From NCBI GenBank assembly GCA_017654735.1, contig JADPYG010000093.1, positions 62,001 to 126,000 of the forward strand: 64,000 nucleotides of DNA, given 5' to 3'. The notes under the pieces are model-generated. The model saw nothing but the letters and a program-made list of their open reading frames with translations, searched no databases and was not told the origin of the DNA. The DNA is from Vishniacozyma victoriae (taxonomy: Eukaryota > Basidiomycota > Tremellomycetes > Tremellales > Bulleribasidiaceae). The translations under genes were made by a program, and so were the position numbers. Positions 47,286 through 59,300 of this stretch are shown here, in pieces (position 1 is the stretch's first letter; the number at the start of each line of letters is the position of its first letter).

Positions 47286-49218
47286 CGTAGTAGTGTTGAG
47301 GAAAGGGGGGGATATGGGAAGAAGGAGAAGGGTTCCCACCAGCTATATACCTATCAGACATTCGGGCTTATCTTCGCTGGTACCTGAGCCTGCATCCTGG
47401 CGAGATCTCATGCCCGCCAGAGGGTCCGGAACATGGGGTACCCGTAATACAAAGTTCGCTTAGAACGATCGGTGACTGTTGAGATTCATAAACTCATCCT
47501 AAAATAGACGATCAGGTACCGGGGCGCAATCTGCTTCTCCGCGTCGACAAGGGCATCCTCCACACGATAACAAGTTGTCAACCAGGTACATCAAGGTACC
47601 AGTTCTCCGTCGTCTTCGGGCCTAGAAGTACTACTGAGGCTGTAAATAGACCTCCTTCATCCAGTAGAATCGTGTCTAGACCAATTCTCGTAGGCCGTGC
47701 CCCTGGAGACCTTCTTTGGTTAAGCGAGATTGGTGATGTGCTCGCCTCCCCGTATCGTGATGTGGCTATTCGCCAGCGGTAATTTGGCAGAGCATCTGGC
47801 TGGAGGAGACGGCAATGCCGTGTCCACCACCATCAAACCTGAGCACTCCTCATTATTGACGAATCTCTTGGTCTGGAGAGAAGCGAGCCCCGCTGCACAT
47901 CACTCTCAAATTATGAATGCAAATCTGGGGTGTGGGACTATCAGCGGTACTGCCGTCTCGTCGTAATCGTATCTTTCTGCATCGTAACATTGCATCTCGG
48001 TCTCACAGATGTAACCGATCCAGATAGAGTTTAGGTTTGTGTGCTGGAATTAGATCAAGGAGACGATAGCTTTTAGCGACTTTTTGACTACTCAGATAAG
48101 ATGCTATTTATGTTTCACCTGCCGACATGTACGCACTCTATCTAACTGAAGAGCTGTGAGGTAGATTGGTTCTAGCGAGAACCTAGTGACCGAGCGATAA
48201 GATGGGATCATGTGTTATCAGGGCCTTTGAGGAGCAACGTGGTGAGAACCAGGCTGAAGCACATGAAAACGTCCTTTGGAGGAGGGATCCTTGCTTCTAG
48301 CGGAACCCTAGTGATCGGGCGATAAGGGGATATCGTAGTGGCTCTAGTGGGAGAAGCCGGCGTGGGCCGAGCTGGACCGCATGGAGATGTCCTTGAAAAG
48401 AGGGAAGCTTCTTCCGATTGGCGGACTACGAGGCACCCTTCCCAAGTCGTCGGGCGAGTATTAGCTTAGGGAAAAGAGTATCATGTGAGGAAGATGCCGG
48501 GCGGCTGATATAAGCTCGTTCCGATTGGCGCACGCCAAACGATGACAAAGAAGAATCTAATCATGCGGCGCAGATAGCTTGTTATAGCAGTCCTTGCTAT
48601 TTATCGATTAGATGGGATCGCGTGGGTGTTTCGAGAAGACCGAGTGGGGCCGCATACACGCGTGGAGCGATCTCAACAGGCAGGAGGAAGGTTCCTGCGA
48701 TTGGCGCGTTTCATGCGTCCAGCCGAAAGATTTACGCCGAGGTGACCGAGATTGTGCGCACCGCGTGGTGACATGACCTCGTGCAACCGGTCGTTCGGGC
48801 AAGGCAGGTCTTGGCGCGGTATGAACGTACGTCTAGCGATCTGATAATCAATTGGTTCGCCGTTGTTGAGCCTCAAGAAGCGGGGCCACGTTGACCGGAG
48901 TATGACTAGTATCTTGCCCTATCGAGATGAGTGATTGCGGAGATGTGCGATGTTGCCCCGAACAGGTTGCCATGCCGACCTCGGCTTTCGAGGTTCTTGC
49001 TAGCCTGACCATCTGTCCAGACTTAGTTCTGCCAAGGTCAATCGAGAAATAATCGGTACCGGTGATTGCGCGAGAACGGACATTCAATTCGCTGCCAACA
49101 GTCAAATTCGCGAACACACTGAGGGACGAGCTAGCAATGCATTAATTATATGACCACTTGCAGCGTATACAATAGCCACGACCTAAACTAACTATAGCAA
49201 AGACCCAAACTAACTACT
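47286..49218. other. 1.9-kb intergenic region with decayed tandem repeats and GATAAG motifs
   Basis: Upstream of the amino-acid permease and downstream of PTR2. GATAAG sites lie at 47367-47372 (minus strand), 48095-48100, 48196-48201 and 48321-48326 (plus strand). From about 48170 to 48710 diverged copies of a unit of about 125 bp follow one another. The rest shows no convincing gene: short frames at 47730-47966, 48608-48876 and 48848-49117 have random-looking composition. Confidence 0.55.
48172..48710. repeat. Degenerate tandem repeat, unit about 125 bp
   Basis: The block at 48172-48296 (CTAGCGAGAACCTAGTGACC...GCGATAAG) is repeated in diverged form at 48297-48423 (CTAGCGGAACCCTAGTGATC...GCGATAAG). 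A third, weaker similarity runs from about 48604 (GATTAGATGGGATCGCG) to 48706. TTCCGATTGGCG recurs at 48412 and 48519 and as CGATTGGCG at 48698. Many differences are transitions, so these look like old duplicates or a decayed element; no terminal inverted repeat or coding remnant was found. Confidence 0.6.
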
Positions 49219-51198
49219 CTAAAGCCTGTCCTTGGCCTCGACATCCTCTCCAGCAGGAGCGTACAAAGACTCTTCCCTCTTGACATAGTTGGGCTGGTAG
49301 AGACCGGCCTCCCGCTTGGCGTCCTGGAAGTGGGTCATGGGCTCGTTCAAGTGTCGGAAGTAGGTGGGGAAGATGAACGCAGAGAGGAAGGTGGCGACGG
49401 CCAAAGCGACATAAGGCCAGATGAGGTATGGGTCGGTGATGGCGGCGGAACATGCGAGCGAGATGGCAGCGGCAATGGCGGAAGGGAAGAGACCGATGGC
49501 ATAGACGAGTCCCTTCATCCTTGCGGGTGCTCGAGTGTAGGCGAGCTCGTAGGCGGTAACGTGGACAAAGATTTCTCCAATGGCGGGAACTCCGTAGAGG
49601 ATCAATTGCCACCACAGACTGACAGAAGAAACTCCCTCAGGACAATCGGAAGCGTAGTATCCACATGGGGAGGTCTGGTAGACTTTCCACTGCATGATGG
49701 CACCTCCAATCATGTTGATTGTACCGAGCTGGAAACCGATAAAGATCCTAGTCATGGGCTTGATGGGTCGACCAATCTTTTCAAAGAAGGGGTAGATACC
49801 GTAGGTAATGATGGGGACAGCAACAATGATGAGGAGAGAATTGAAGTTGTTCATGACATCGTTGGGAGCACCGTCGAGTCGCATAGCGGCAGACATGGCG
49901 TTCTCCATGGCTCCAATACCACCATCGGCGAGAATGAAGATGGGGATGATGAAAAAGACCTGACAAGCCTTGATAGAGTCCTTGATCTCATCAACGAACT
50001 TGTCATCCCAAAAGACTTTGGTGTGGTCGAGTGTACCGTCTCGTTCTTGGATATAAGAAGGCTTGGCAACATCCCAGAATGAAGCTCCGTCCCTGTTTCG
50101 CTTGAACATTCGCTTCCAGTTTCCGTTGGCGAAAGCGGCTCGGAAGACGTAGCAAGTCTCGAGGAAAACGGAGCCCTGGGGAGGAGCCTTGTAGAGTCGC
50201 TTGGAACACCAGAAGAGGACGATAGGGGAGAGGGCGTACAAGATTCCCGGTTCGAGGAAGGCGAGCCAGAATCCCACGAATCGTTCTGAATAGGTGGTAG
50301 CGAGACCGAAAAGGGCACCAACATTGATACACCAGTAGAAGATGAGCAAGTATCGCTGGACAGTTGCCTGGGGGTCGATAATGACCTTTTCTCCCTTTTT
50401 GGTGTAAGAGATGGTGGGGACCTTGACGGGAGACTGGTCACAGAGCAAAGGAGCGAGCGAAGGCTTGATGAATCCGGCAGCGAAAGCGAGACAGACCAAA
50501 AAGACGACGAACAAAGGAAAGGAAGCGTTGGTGGGGATGATTGCGGGAATGGCGGGAATGACCAAAAGGAAATGAGCAACAACTCCGACTCCGGTACCGA
50601 CACAGATGGTCTTGAATCGACCCCACTTGGTGTCGGCGATGATCGCACCGAAGATGGGGATGACGTAGGCGAGGAAGGTAAACATGGAGGCGATGGCAGA
50701 AGCCTTGACGGGTCCTAGACCGAGAGCACCGGCAGATTGGTCGGTACCGGCGGCACCTGGGGCTACAGCACCAGCACCGTTTCCTCCGACGGGAAGCTTG
50801 CCTCGGACGAAATTCTGGAAGATGTACTGACATCCGTAGTACGATGCTCGTTCGCAAAGCTCGATGAAGCACATGGCGATACCGACCCAACTGAGGGGGG
50901 CAGAGATCCTGATGATCAGCTACATCTTGCTTTTCTCCACGATCGCCTCACTTTCTCAAGGTCTTGTACTCCTCCTCGGTGGGCTCAAGGCTCTCCTCTC
51001 CAGTCTGACCGGCAGAGGTAACGGTCACATCCTGGGTGGCGGGAGGACCAGCATATAGCTCCTTCTCGTGCTTGACGGGAGCTGGGGAGATCTCGTGGGT
51101 TGGCAGGCCCGAAGGTGGAACCGGTGCCGATTCGTAATCAAGCATAGCGTTACCTGCCATCAGCACGAGAGCACATGACTAATGGGTGACTCACTCAT
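49219..51198 (-). CDS. PTR2: Proton-coupled di/tripeptide transporter
   Basis: POT/PTR-family (MFS) symporter importing short peptides. Reading from the minus strand, the first coding exon is only ATGA (51195-51198); it splices to GTAACGCT at 51154, giving MSNAMLDYESAPVPPSGLPT. After EEEYKTLRK a short intron leads to ISAPLSWVGIAMCFIELCER ASYYG, the diagnostic first span with the E-x-x-E-R motif. Further markers are IPIFGAIIADTKWGRFKTIC, FAAGFIKPSLAPLLCDQ (family motif F-I-K-P), RYLLIFYWCINVGALFG and VHVTAYELAYTRAPARMKG (PTR2 signature E-L-A-Y-T-R-A-P). The end NYVKREESLYAPAGEDVEAK DRL has its stop at 49219-49221. About 630 residues and 12 spans. Divergent from the dehydrogenase gene. Confidence 0.94.
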
Positions 51199-52085
51199 TG
51201 TGTCGAGCAGCTGATTCCTAACGCTGTTGATGAAAAAAAAAAAAGGGGGGGAAATCTACTGGAAGGTTATAACAGTTTCGAGTCGGGACTCGGGATACAT
51301 ATGTAGCGATTCGTTATCTAAAGCCCTTATGGCGACATGCGTTTCCCCCCGCACTAGCTAGCCGATGCCTACTGGCCAACGCGAGCCAGACATGGAAATT
51401 CTACGATCGGTCGCATGTGGGTCTAGACGTAGTCACGCGAGTCCAAATGCTTTTTCACCGTAGCGATCACCTGAGCCATGACATATTTCGTCAGATTGTA
51501 GAAGGGTGTCGCCGCAGAAATCCGCGAAAACCGGTAGGGATCAATGTTCTATTTTTGGATCCTGCGGCGGAATGGCGTAGTCTGAATCGTCTCCTTTTGC
51601 CCCTGTCTTGTGCGCCGAAGTCAAGGCACACACGAGTGGATGCTTTTTCTTGTCGCTTAGAATAACTCGCATGGGCGTCTGTGTTCCACATGGTGTCATG
51701 CAAAGACCGTATGGTGTTGCTTCATGGCGAATCAGATACCTTCTTACAGGCTGCAAACTGACCAAAGCTGTCGCGTGATTGGCCACTCTAGTGAGATAAC
51801 GAGTATGTATGCTTGTCGATGTTTTACTCGCGTCCACGAGTCCGAAGACCGGAGTCCGATATCACTGCACACGATGCCGTAGATCATGGGGGGCGGATTG
51901 TTACCAAACTTTTGACGTGAGATCCGTGGTGTGCCTATACATGCAGAACGAGCAAGGTAACCTTAGGCGCACCATGAACGTGCGGTCACGTGGATCAGCC
52001 CGGTAACTCATTGCTCCTTAGCCGACCTGACTTGCACCGACTTTCTGATGGTACTCGAGTACAGCAACGTCAATACATACTCATC
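51199..52085. promoter_or_regulatory. Divergent promoter, PTR2 / short-chain dehydrogenase
   Basis: 887 bp between two start codons facing away from each other. A12 followed by G7 lies at 51233-51251, 35 bp upstream of the PTR2 ATG (C7T12 on its coding strand). TTATC (GATAA) occurs near 51313. Short frames on both strands at 51420-51840 overlap and look random. No RNA gene was identified. Confidence 0.5.
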
Positions 52086-53160
52086 ATGCAAGTACAGTCG
52101 CTCTTTGATGTCAAGGGAAAGGTGAGCCCTCTAGCTTGCTACTAGCTGCTTAATCGCACTGACCATAGGTCGTTTTGGTGACGGGCGGAGGCAGAGGTGT
52201 TGGGGAGATGGTGAGTTTCTTGCTCTGTGACTTGAGCCGTCACTGATGGTAGATCGCCTCTGGCTACGTAGCAAATGGAGCCAAGGTCAGCTGGACGAAT
52301 CAGGATACTGTATAGAAGCTGATGACAGGTTTACATCTCCTCTCGAACAGCCAAGGCATGCGAGGAAACGGCAGCTCGTCTTACCAAAGAAGGTCCAGGG
52401 GAATGTATCGCCCTCCCAGCCGACCTAGCCAAGTTTGACGAGTGCGACCGGGTAGTTAAGGAGCTCCAAAAGCGAGAAGAGGGTATGTCCTCCTGTATGA
52501 TCGGACTGACGATAGTCCTGCATGTCCTAGTCAACAACTCTGGAGCCACATGGGGAGAATCACTCGAAAAATACCCTGATGAAGCTTGGAGTAAACTCTT
52601 GACATTGAATGTTCAGCGAGTCTTTACCTTGACTCAGAAGCTGGTCCCAATGTTGGAGAAGGGTTACAAGCGAGACGGAGTCGGGCGAGTCATTAATGTA
52701 AGCCCTACCCTACATGCCGTGATCTGACAGCAGATCGGATCTATCAACGGGGTTTCCGTCCCAGGTCTAGAGACTTACGCCTACTCTGCTTCCAAGGCCG
52801 CTCTTCATCAGTAAGCTGCTCCACATACCGCCGAGTGCTAGCTGATGAAAGATTATCTCGACATCTCGCTTCCCAGCTTGGACCTGCTATCACAGTCAAC
52901 ACCCTCGCTCTTGGTCCATTCAGGAGTAAGATGATGGCTGCTACCCTTGATGCTTTCGAGAAGGATATTGCGGGATCGCTCCCTATGCAACGAATCGGAA
53001 AAGGCGAGGATGTAGCTGGTGCTTGTTTGTGGTTGTCATCAAAAGCAGGAGAATGGGTCACTGGGTATGTTTCGTTTCGCCGACAGAGACAAGACTAATC
53101 CGCAGAACCGTGGTACCCGTTGATGGTGGTTCGTTAGTCGTCTCTGGAGCAAGGTTGTAA
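52086..53160 (+). CDS. Short-chain dehydrogenase/reductase (FabG/RhlG-like)
   Basis: NAD(P)H-dependent oxidoreductase of the classical SDR family, about 270 residues. It starts MQVQSLFDVKGKVVLVTGGG RGVGE, with the TGGGxGxG cofactor motif, then MIASGYVANGAKVYISSRTA and LVNNSGATWGESLEKYPDEA (NNSG motif, structural role). GRVINIGSINGVSVPGLETY carries the catalytic serine region, and AYSASKAALHH gives the catalytic Y-x3-K. The C-terminal part ALGPFRSKMMAATL and VVPVDGGSLVVSGARL ends at TAA 53158-53160. About seven introns in 1.1 kb. The closest layout is that of RhlG/FabG-like 3-oxoacyl reductases, but the substrate is not determined by sequence. It is convergent with FMP27, 184 bp apart. Confidence 0.9.
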
Positions 53161-53344
53161 TCACGATCGTGGAACGGTAGTTGGCTTTGGAATGTGAGAA
53201 AAACATGCAATGTATAAGACACTAGGTACTGTTGAATATGACTATGGAAATATGATACTGAGTATTATAAGGAAGCATTTTACAACAACACGTTTCGCAG
53301 ATGGCAAGCAGTAGCAGCGCATCTCCACCTTCCTCTTCTAAACC

Positions 53345-56300
53345 TCATCCTAGCCTCCCAACATTGACATCATCATGACTGCCCCTTCTCGACGACATCT
53401 CCGGCGCATCCTTGCGATGTTTGAACTTGTGCATCAAACCCTTGACTGCTCTCCCGACACTTCCACCTTCATGCTGCTCCTCCCCTGAGCTGTTCCCAGC
53501 TTCATCACTGGGCATCGAATCGGCCGGTTCCGAAAGCTCTCGATCTCGACTCCTCGACATCATTGACGTGGATGGCGATTTCGAGAGGTGGCTACTACTA
53601 CTTCTCTCGGCGGATGACGGGCTTGAAGGAGCAGATAGGTGACCGTGTTGAGATAGACGACTGACAACCCTCTGAATGGGAGAACCGAGACCACCATCCC
53701 TCGTGGGCGCTTTCGAGAGCGATTGCTCGTCTTCGTTCGAGCTTTCCACAGCAAACTTTAGCCTTGAGGATGGTGAACCCAAAAACCCTCCCGAAGGCCT
53801 GGCGGAAGGCGTCGTGTGCTTGGCCAACGACTTCAAGCTCCTGTTACTTCGGAACACACCAGTCTTTCGTACAACCTGCCCAATCAGACTTGTGGATAAT
53901 AGCATATTGCTGATTCCATCTGCAAGTCAGATGTATGCTTCTCATCGAGAAATGCTACTTACCCCTTTGCATTTGCTTGAATGCATCCTCGATCGTCCAG
54001 ATCTTGTCGGCATATGCGAAGCGTGGAGTCTTGATCTTCAGATCCACGGCCGCAGGCATAGACCAAGTTTTATGTCTGCGTTTATCATCACGCTAAAAGT
54101 CAGCTCTGATCATTAAACATAGCAAGAAACTGACCTTGTAGGTGACGACAATTGTAGTCGACGAGACTTCTAATCTCTCGAACGTCCTGGTGTTATTGGC
54201 TCTTCTCCGCATCTCGTCGGCATCACCCTGCGGTACGAGATCGAATTCTCCGGTCCTGCCAGAGGTTGACACAGATCTGCCACCCACGGACTGGGTATTG
54301 GAATTGACTGATACGGCCGACCTAGATCGATTAAGGGGTGCCAGCTCGAGAGTCGATGAAGCCTTGGAAGATCCCTTTTGAGACGAGGAGTCATTACGGG
54401 GAGTAGCGTTACCAGCTGCTTCCCGGCGTTTGGCCACACGGTCGTTGAAAATGTAGTCCTTGATTTGTCGACCGACTCGCTCTTCGAGTTGGAGTCGTAG
54501 TGGATGGACATCGAGAGATAGTAGGTGGACGATTTGGATTCCTCCCACGACCGCACCGCTAGACCAGACGACTGAAACCATTGGATCGCGCTACTCATCA
54601 GCAAACAAGCCACTTTGTAGAGGTTGTACTCACCGCTCCTCGAGGCAGACCACCGGGCTCGTATCTTACAGCGACTTCTGGGAAGATGGCATCCGGGTTA
54701 TTGTTCAACGCGCTGAGGTCACTGACGACACAAGCTGAATCCAAAGACTGATCTTTTCCTTTCATCACACTCAACATTGTCCCATCGATATCGAGCTTGA
54801 CGAGCGATGTCATGTCGTCCTTGAGTAGATTCCAAGCGATAGAGCCAGCCCGGATATTCGTTTGAGTCGCATTCATGACTGCGGCCTTGGCGTCCTCCGT
54901 CTGGAAACCGGCACTAAGCAGCTCAAAGACGCAAAACAAGTCTTCGGTTTGTTCAAATAGACGCGCTCGACAAGCAAACAATTCCGCTTTACCCTCGTCG
55001 GTCAACAGGTCCAAGTGTTGGTCGTAGCCCCGGACGATCTCTCGCAGGTATCGGACTTCTCGTTGACGGTTCTCGATATCGCCGAGCAGGCTTTTGGGGT
55101 CTCGCTCTTTTCGGTCGAATTGAAGCATAAAGGTGTTGATCAACTTGTTGCGCTCTTCATGGTCGGGATCTTGATACAGGAGCAAGTCCGTGATGACGGT
55201 ATACAATGCCGAGTAATGCTTGGAGGTGGCGGAGAGGGCGATACGGGGTACAACAAGAGTCACTAGGTCCTACCCGGTCAGCTCGTTTGAAAGCCATGTT
55301 GATCAACGTACCATGTGTTCCTTGAGATGCTTGATTGGTTCGCCCTGGTCGTTATACGTTTCTGGCCATTTGAGGTCTCTTTGCACCCTGAGTTTATTGA
55401 ATTTGTCTTGCGAAATCGCGGCGTCGGTCTTGAGGATGATACGGTCGTAGTCTTTAGCCTCGCTCTTGACGTCCAAAAAGATTTCCAGAGGTAGAGCAGG
55501 AACACGACGAGATCCGCGGGATTCACCACTATCGTTCCGATCCCGAGCCAGAGTCTCGGCATTCGGGTAAAAAGCTTGCAGACCTTTGAGTGAACCGTAA
55601 TTCCTGTTACGTCAGCTTCTAGTCTGCGCCGTAAACTTACCTATGCAAGACGGTCATACTAACGTCATCCTTTGCAGTGGTATCGATGACCTTGAAGGTT
55701 TGATGCGAATACTCTTCGACTGCCAATAAGATGATGGCGTCCGGATCGGCTTCACTTCTAAAGGTGACTTGAGGTTTAAGTAGTAGGAACCTAAATTTCG
55801 GCTGGGCTTTACATTCAGCGGGAAGACCGACAGAAGGTTCTCGTAGGTCGACATGATCAGTCGCGTTGTCGACCGGAAGTCGGAAGCAGTCTGGAGCGTT
55901 CCTGCTCCCGAGGGCCTTCTTGAGACCGGCCAACAGATCATCAGCCTCACCGACTTCCTCGCTAGGTGTCTCGCTGTCCTTCTTTTCCCGTTCGGCCCTA
56001 CGTCTGATTCGCTTATCAAAGTCCTCTCGAACAGTCACCAGCGATCTTTGGCATCAGTACGGCATGTCTCCTTTCTGAGTTGTGGACTTACTTGTTGGAA
56101 GTATGGTATTCCTCTCGCTTTCGATCTCGGTAAGAGTACCAGTACTGATATGCAAGCTAACATCAGTCACGTCCTCAACGTCTTCATGACTGTATGACTC
56201 ACATTTCGAGATTGATTGGTAAAGTAGATGCTCGGACAATGTACATGTACGACATTTTGGAACGTTTCTCCGGTGCGGCAATCTTGATCAGATAGATCTG

Positions 56301-59300
56301 CATCGAGCTCGAATGTATTCCCATCGATATCCCGTTTTTCTTCGCTTTCCATCTTTTTGATGTGATCATGCAGTATTTGGAGACGCTGCTTGTAGACTTG
56401 TACCTCGTCCTGTCGTCAGTACCCTGTAATATTTGAGGGCACTCACTTTCGGGGATGAAGGGTTCAACTGCATTTTCTTGACCTTGTCCTGAAGCTCCCT
56501 GATCCTCCTTCTGGTGATTTTGATCTGTACCGTGGCCACACTCTTGCTCTCGCCAAGATAGCAAATGTGGGATTTCTCGTCACCGAATTTGGACATTCCC
56601 AATTCGCTCGTCTGGCCTTCCTGTAGTGGTGCAGTTCGAACCTTTTTCCGTAAAGAATAGAACACTTCTGGGCAGTCTGCGACGTTGACTAATTCGATTT
56701 TCGGATCATGGTCGAATGGTCGTTTGTCGGCATCGATAAAGTCGTAAAGGTTGAACCAAGCCTTGTCGCCAGGTCCTAGCTCGCTCGCCCTAGTGTATTC
56801 GATTGGACCTTCCCTATGTGGGTCATGATCCGAGGGGATACTGGAGTCGTCGCTGGACCGACGAGCGAGGTGGCTGGGCAGCTCGTGGAACTCGGCTCGG
56901 ATACCTTTCACTTCGATATCTTCTAAAATGAGATCGGCAGCGTAGAATGCTTTATGCGAGACAACCTTATCCCTCTTCAGTTTCTTGTGCGATTCCTGCT
57001 TTTCCTCTTTTCGTTGATGAATATCGGCTCTGAAATGACCAAATCGAGCCTTGATCCCGAGAGACTGTGTTTTCCCTTGATCCCATAATTCACGAGATTT
57101 CTGCCCATACATGTGAGATACGTAGACGGGTTTGAGGTCGCATCGGTATTTTATCGTAGCAAGACTATCGCCAAACTTTTTGGATGGTTCGGGCGAGTCG
57201 GGAAAGAGTCTGCCCTGACGGATAGGGAGAGACATGACGTGATTGAACAATCTGTATGTCAGCGTTTGTGAAACTTGCAGGCAAAAAGAGCTTACTTCCA
57301 CCAGGAATTGAAATGGGCAAAGGCCTTTGGCGACAGATGCAGACTGTTGTGAGAGGTCGAGTCTGGTGGATGATCGGGGTCAATCTCTCGCAATGGGCAA
57401 GTGACTGATACCGAAAAGTGGATATAATCCGATCTAAAGCCATCGTAAGAGTCGACTTTCTGAACATCAGCCGAGTCCCGCTACAACCACTTACTCTGTC
57501 CAACCGAGCCTCATCCCGTTGGACCGCTTGTTTATTGCGCAAGATAACATCCTGATGTCTCTTGAAATCGGTAATTCGACAGCTTCGATGCATCAAGCTC
57601 TCGGCTGTCGAGTCGCATCCTTCATTCTTGCAGCTGTGCTGACGACAAGTCCTTTCGAGCGAGAATCCAAATCCGACTCGTACCCCATTCATGAACCTTG
57701 CACAAGGCTTGGTATACCTTCTATCGAGGAGTGCGTGTTCCAAGGTCTCAGCATGGTTTTCGTCAATGGTCTGTTCCACACCTAGCGCGGCATGATCATT
57801 CAGAGCAGCCAAACTCGGGATCAGCATGGTTCAGGCTGTGGAGGTTGACTCACTCTGGTATAGCAATTAATAGCTGTTCTGCCGTGATTTGAATAGTCTC
57901 GTATTGCTCATTTGGAACAGCGATTCGGAACTGGGTATTCTTTTCCCACGCCAAGGCGAACCCAGCGCCTTTGCCATCGACAAGGTAAGGGTCGTTGGAG
58001 CCTGAAGCATCAGTTTGCACATTCTCAAATACCGAACATACCTTTCAGGTGTAAATGAACAGGACCCTCGAAGTCAATCTTGACAACCCAATGAAGAATC
58101 AGCCTAAATTTGTCCCAGAATCCAATTCGAGGACTGGGGTCGATTTGAGCATGCGATAAAGTCTCCATGACCTTCATGAAATCCTGAATGGCAGGTTGCA
58201 TCGAGTTACCCCAAGTGAATTCGGTAGTACGCTCCGAGTGAATCTTGATATGCGGACGGGTATAGGTCTTGACTGGCGAGATGGTCTTGTAGACCTCGAC
58301 AACGAAAGGTTCAGCATCCGAATCACCTAGACCAGCAGGGATGATTTCGCATGGGACATACATTGTCGAGTCGTCGTCGTGTAATTCCTCGGCGATGATA
58401 AAGGTCGTGTCGAGTGTCCAGGCAGGGCCGCCATCGGCGCATGGTCGGATATTGACTAGTGGAAGAGGGTAATCTCGAAGCGAGACTTTTGCTGAACCCA
58501 TGTCCCATTGCAAATGCAAGGGAACCATGAGCGAGAACTCGGTACCCTTGTCGAAAGGACTAGCAGAGACTTCGCCCATATATTCAATAATCTCGTCACG
58601 AGCCATACCGGGATTCTTGATAGAAAGTTTGAAATCCTGGAACGAAGCTCGGAACAGAGGAGCAGAGAGAGCAGGAGGGGCGACCGAGATGGGCAATTTG
58701 AGATCCCGGGTCGATAGATGTATCCGATCGGACGCAACCTGCTCTCGACGTTTCTGTTCAGTCTGTGCCGCCCTGATACGCCTAAGCCAGTGCTCGGATA
58801 TCAACTCGTTGAGGTATCCTTCCGCCACTTCAGGATCTCGCCGATGGAAAGGCGAGAATTCGCCGTCCCCGAGCAACTCTGCCGCAGTGAGTTCACCAGC
58901 CTTGACGCATCTCTCGTATTCTTCAATAGCTTCGATCTTTCGACTCATTGTCTCTTCCATATCGAGTCGAACCATTTGTTCCGCCATTCCGACCCGCCAG
59001 ATCAGGTTGAGCCGTTCTTCGATGGGACTATCTTTGGCTTCAAGCGACACCTCCTTGATCGAAATGACAATTGGAGGTACGTTCTTTGGATCTTCGGCAG
59101 CAGGACTTTTCTTCGTGTGGAATTTCCCAGACTTTAGATTCTCCATGATGAGTTTGAGACCTTTGATTGACGCGGTAATGTTCAAGACGAGGTTTGAAAT
59201 ATGGTAGCCGACCGGAACTCGGATCCTGAATGCCTCCATATCGACATTGATTGGGTTGGCTGGATCGGTAGCGTCCTTGGTAACAGTCAGGTTCTTGACG

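Noticed and set aside
48608..49117. Several minus-strand frames of 60-90 codons upstream of PTR2's 3' end
   Set aside because: They lie in the degenerate repeat and its flank, differ in frame, and show no protein-like pattern or conserved motif.
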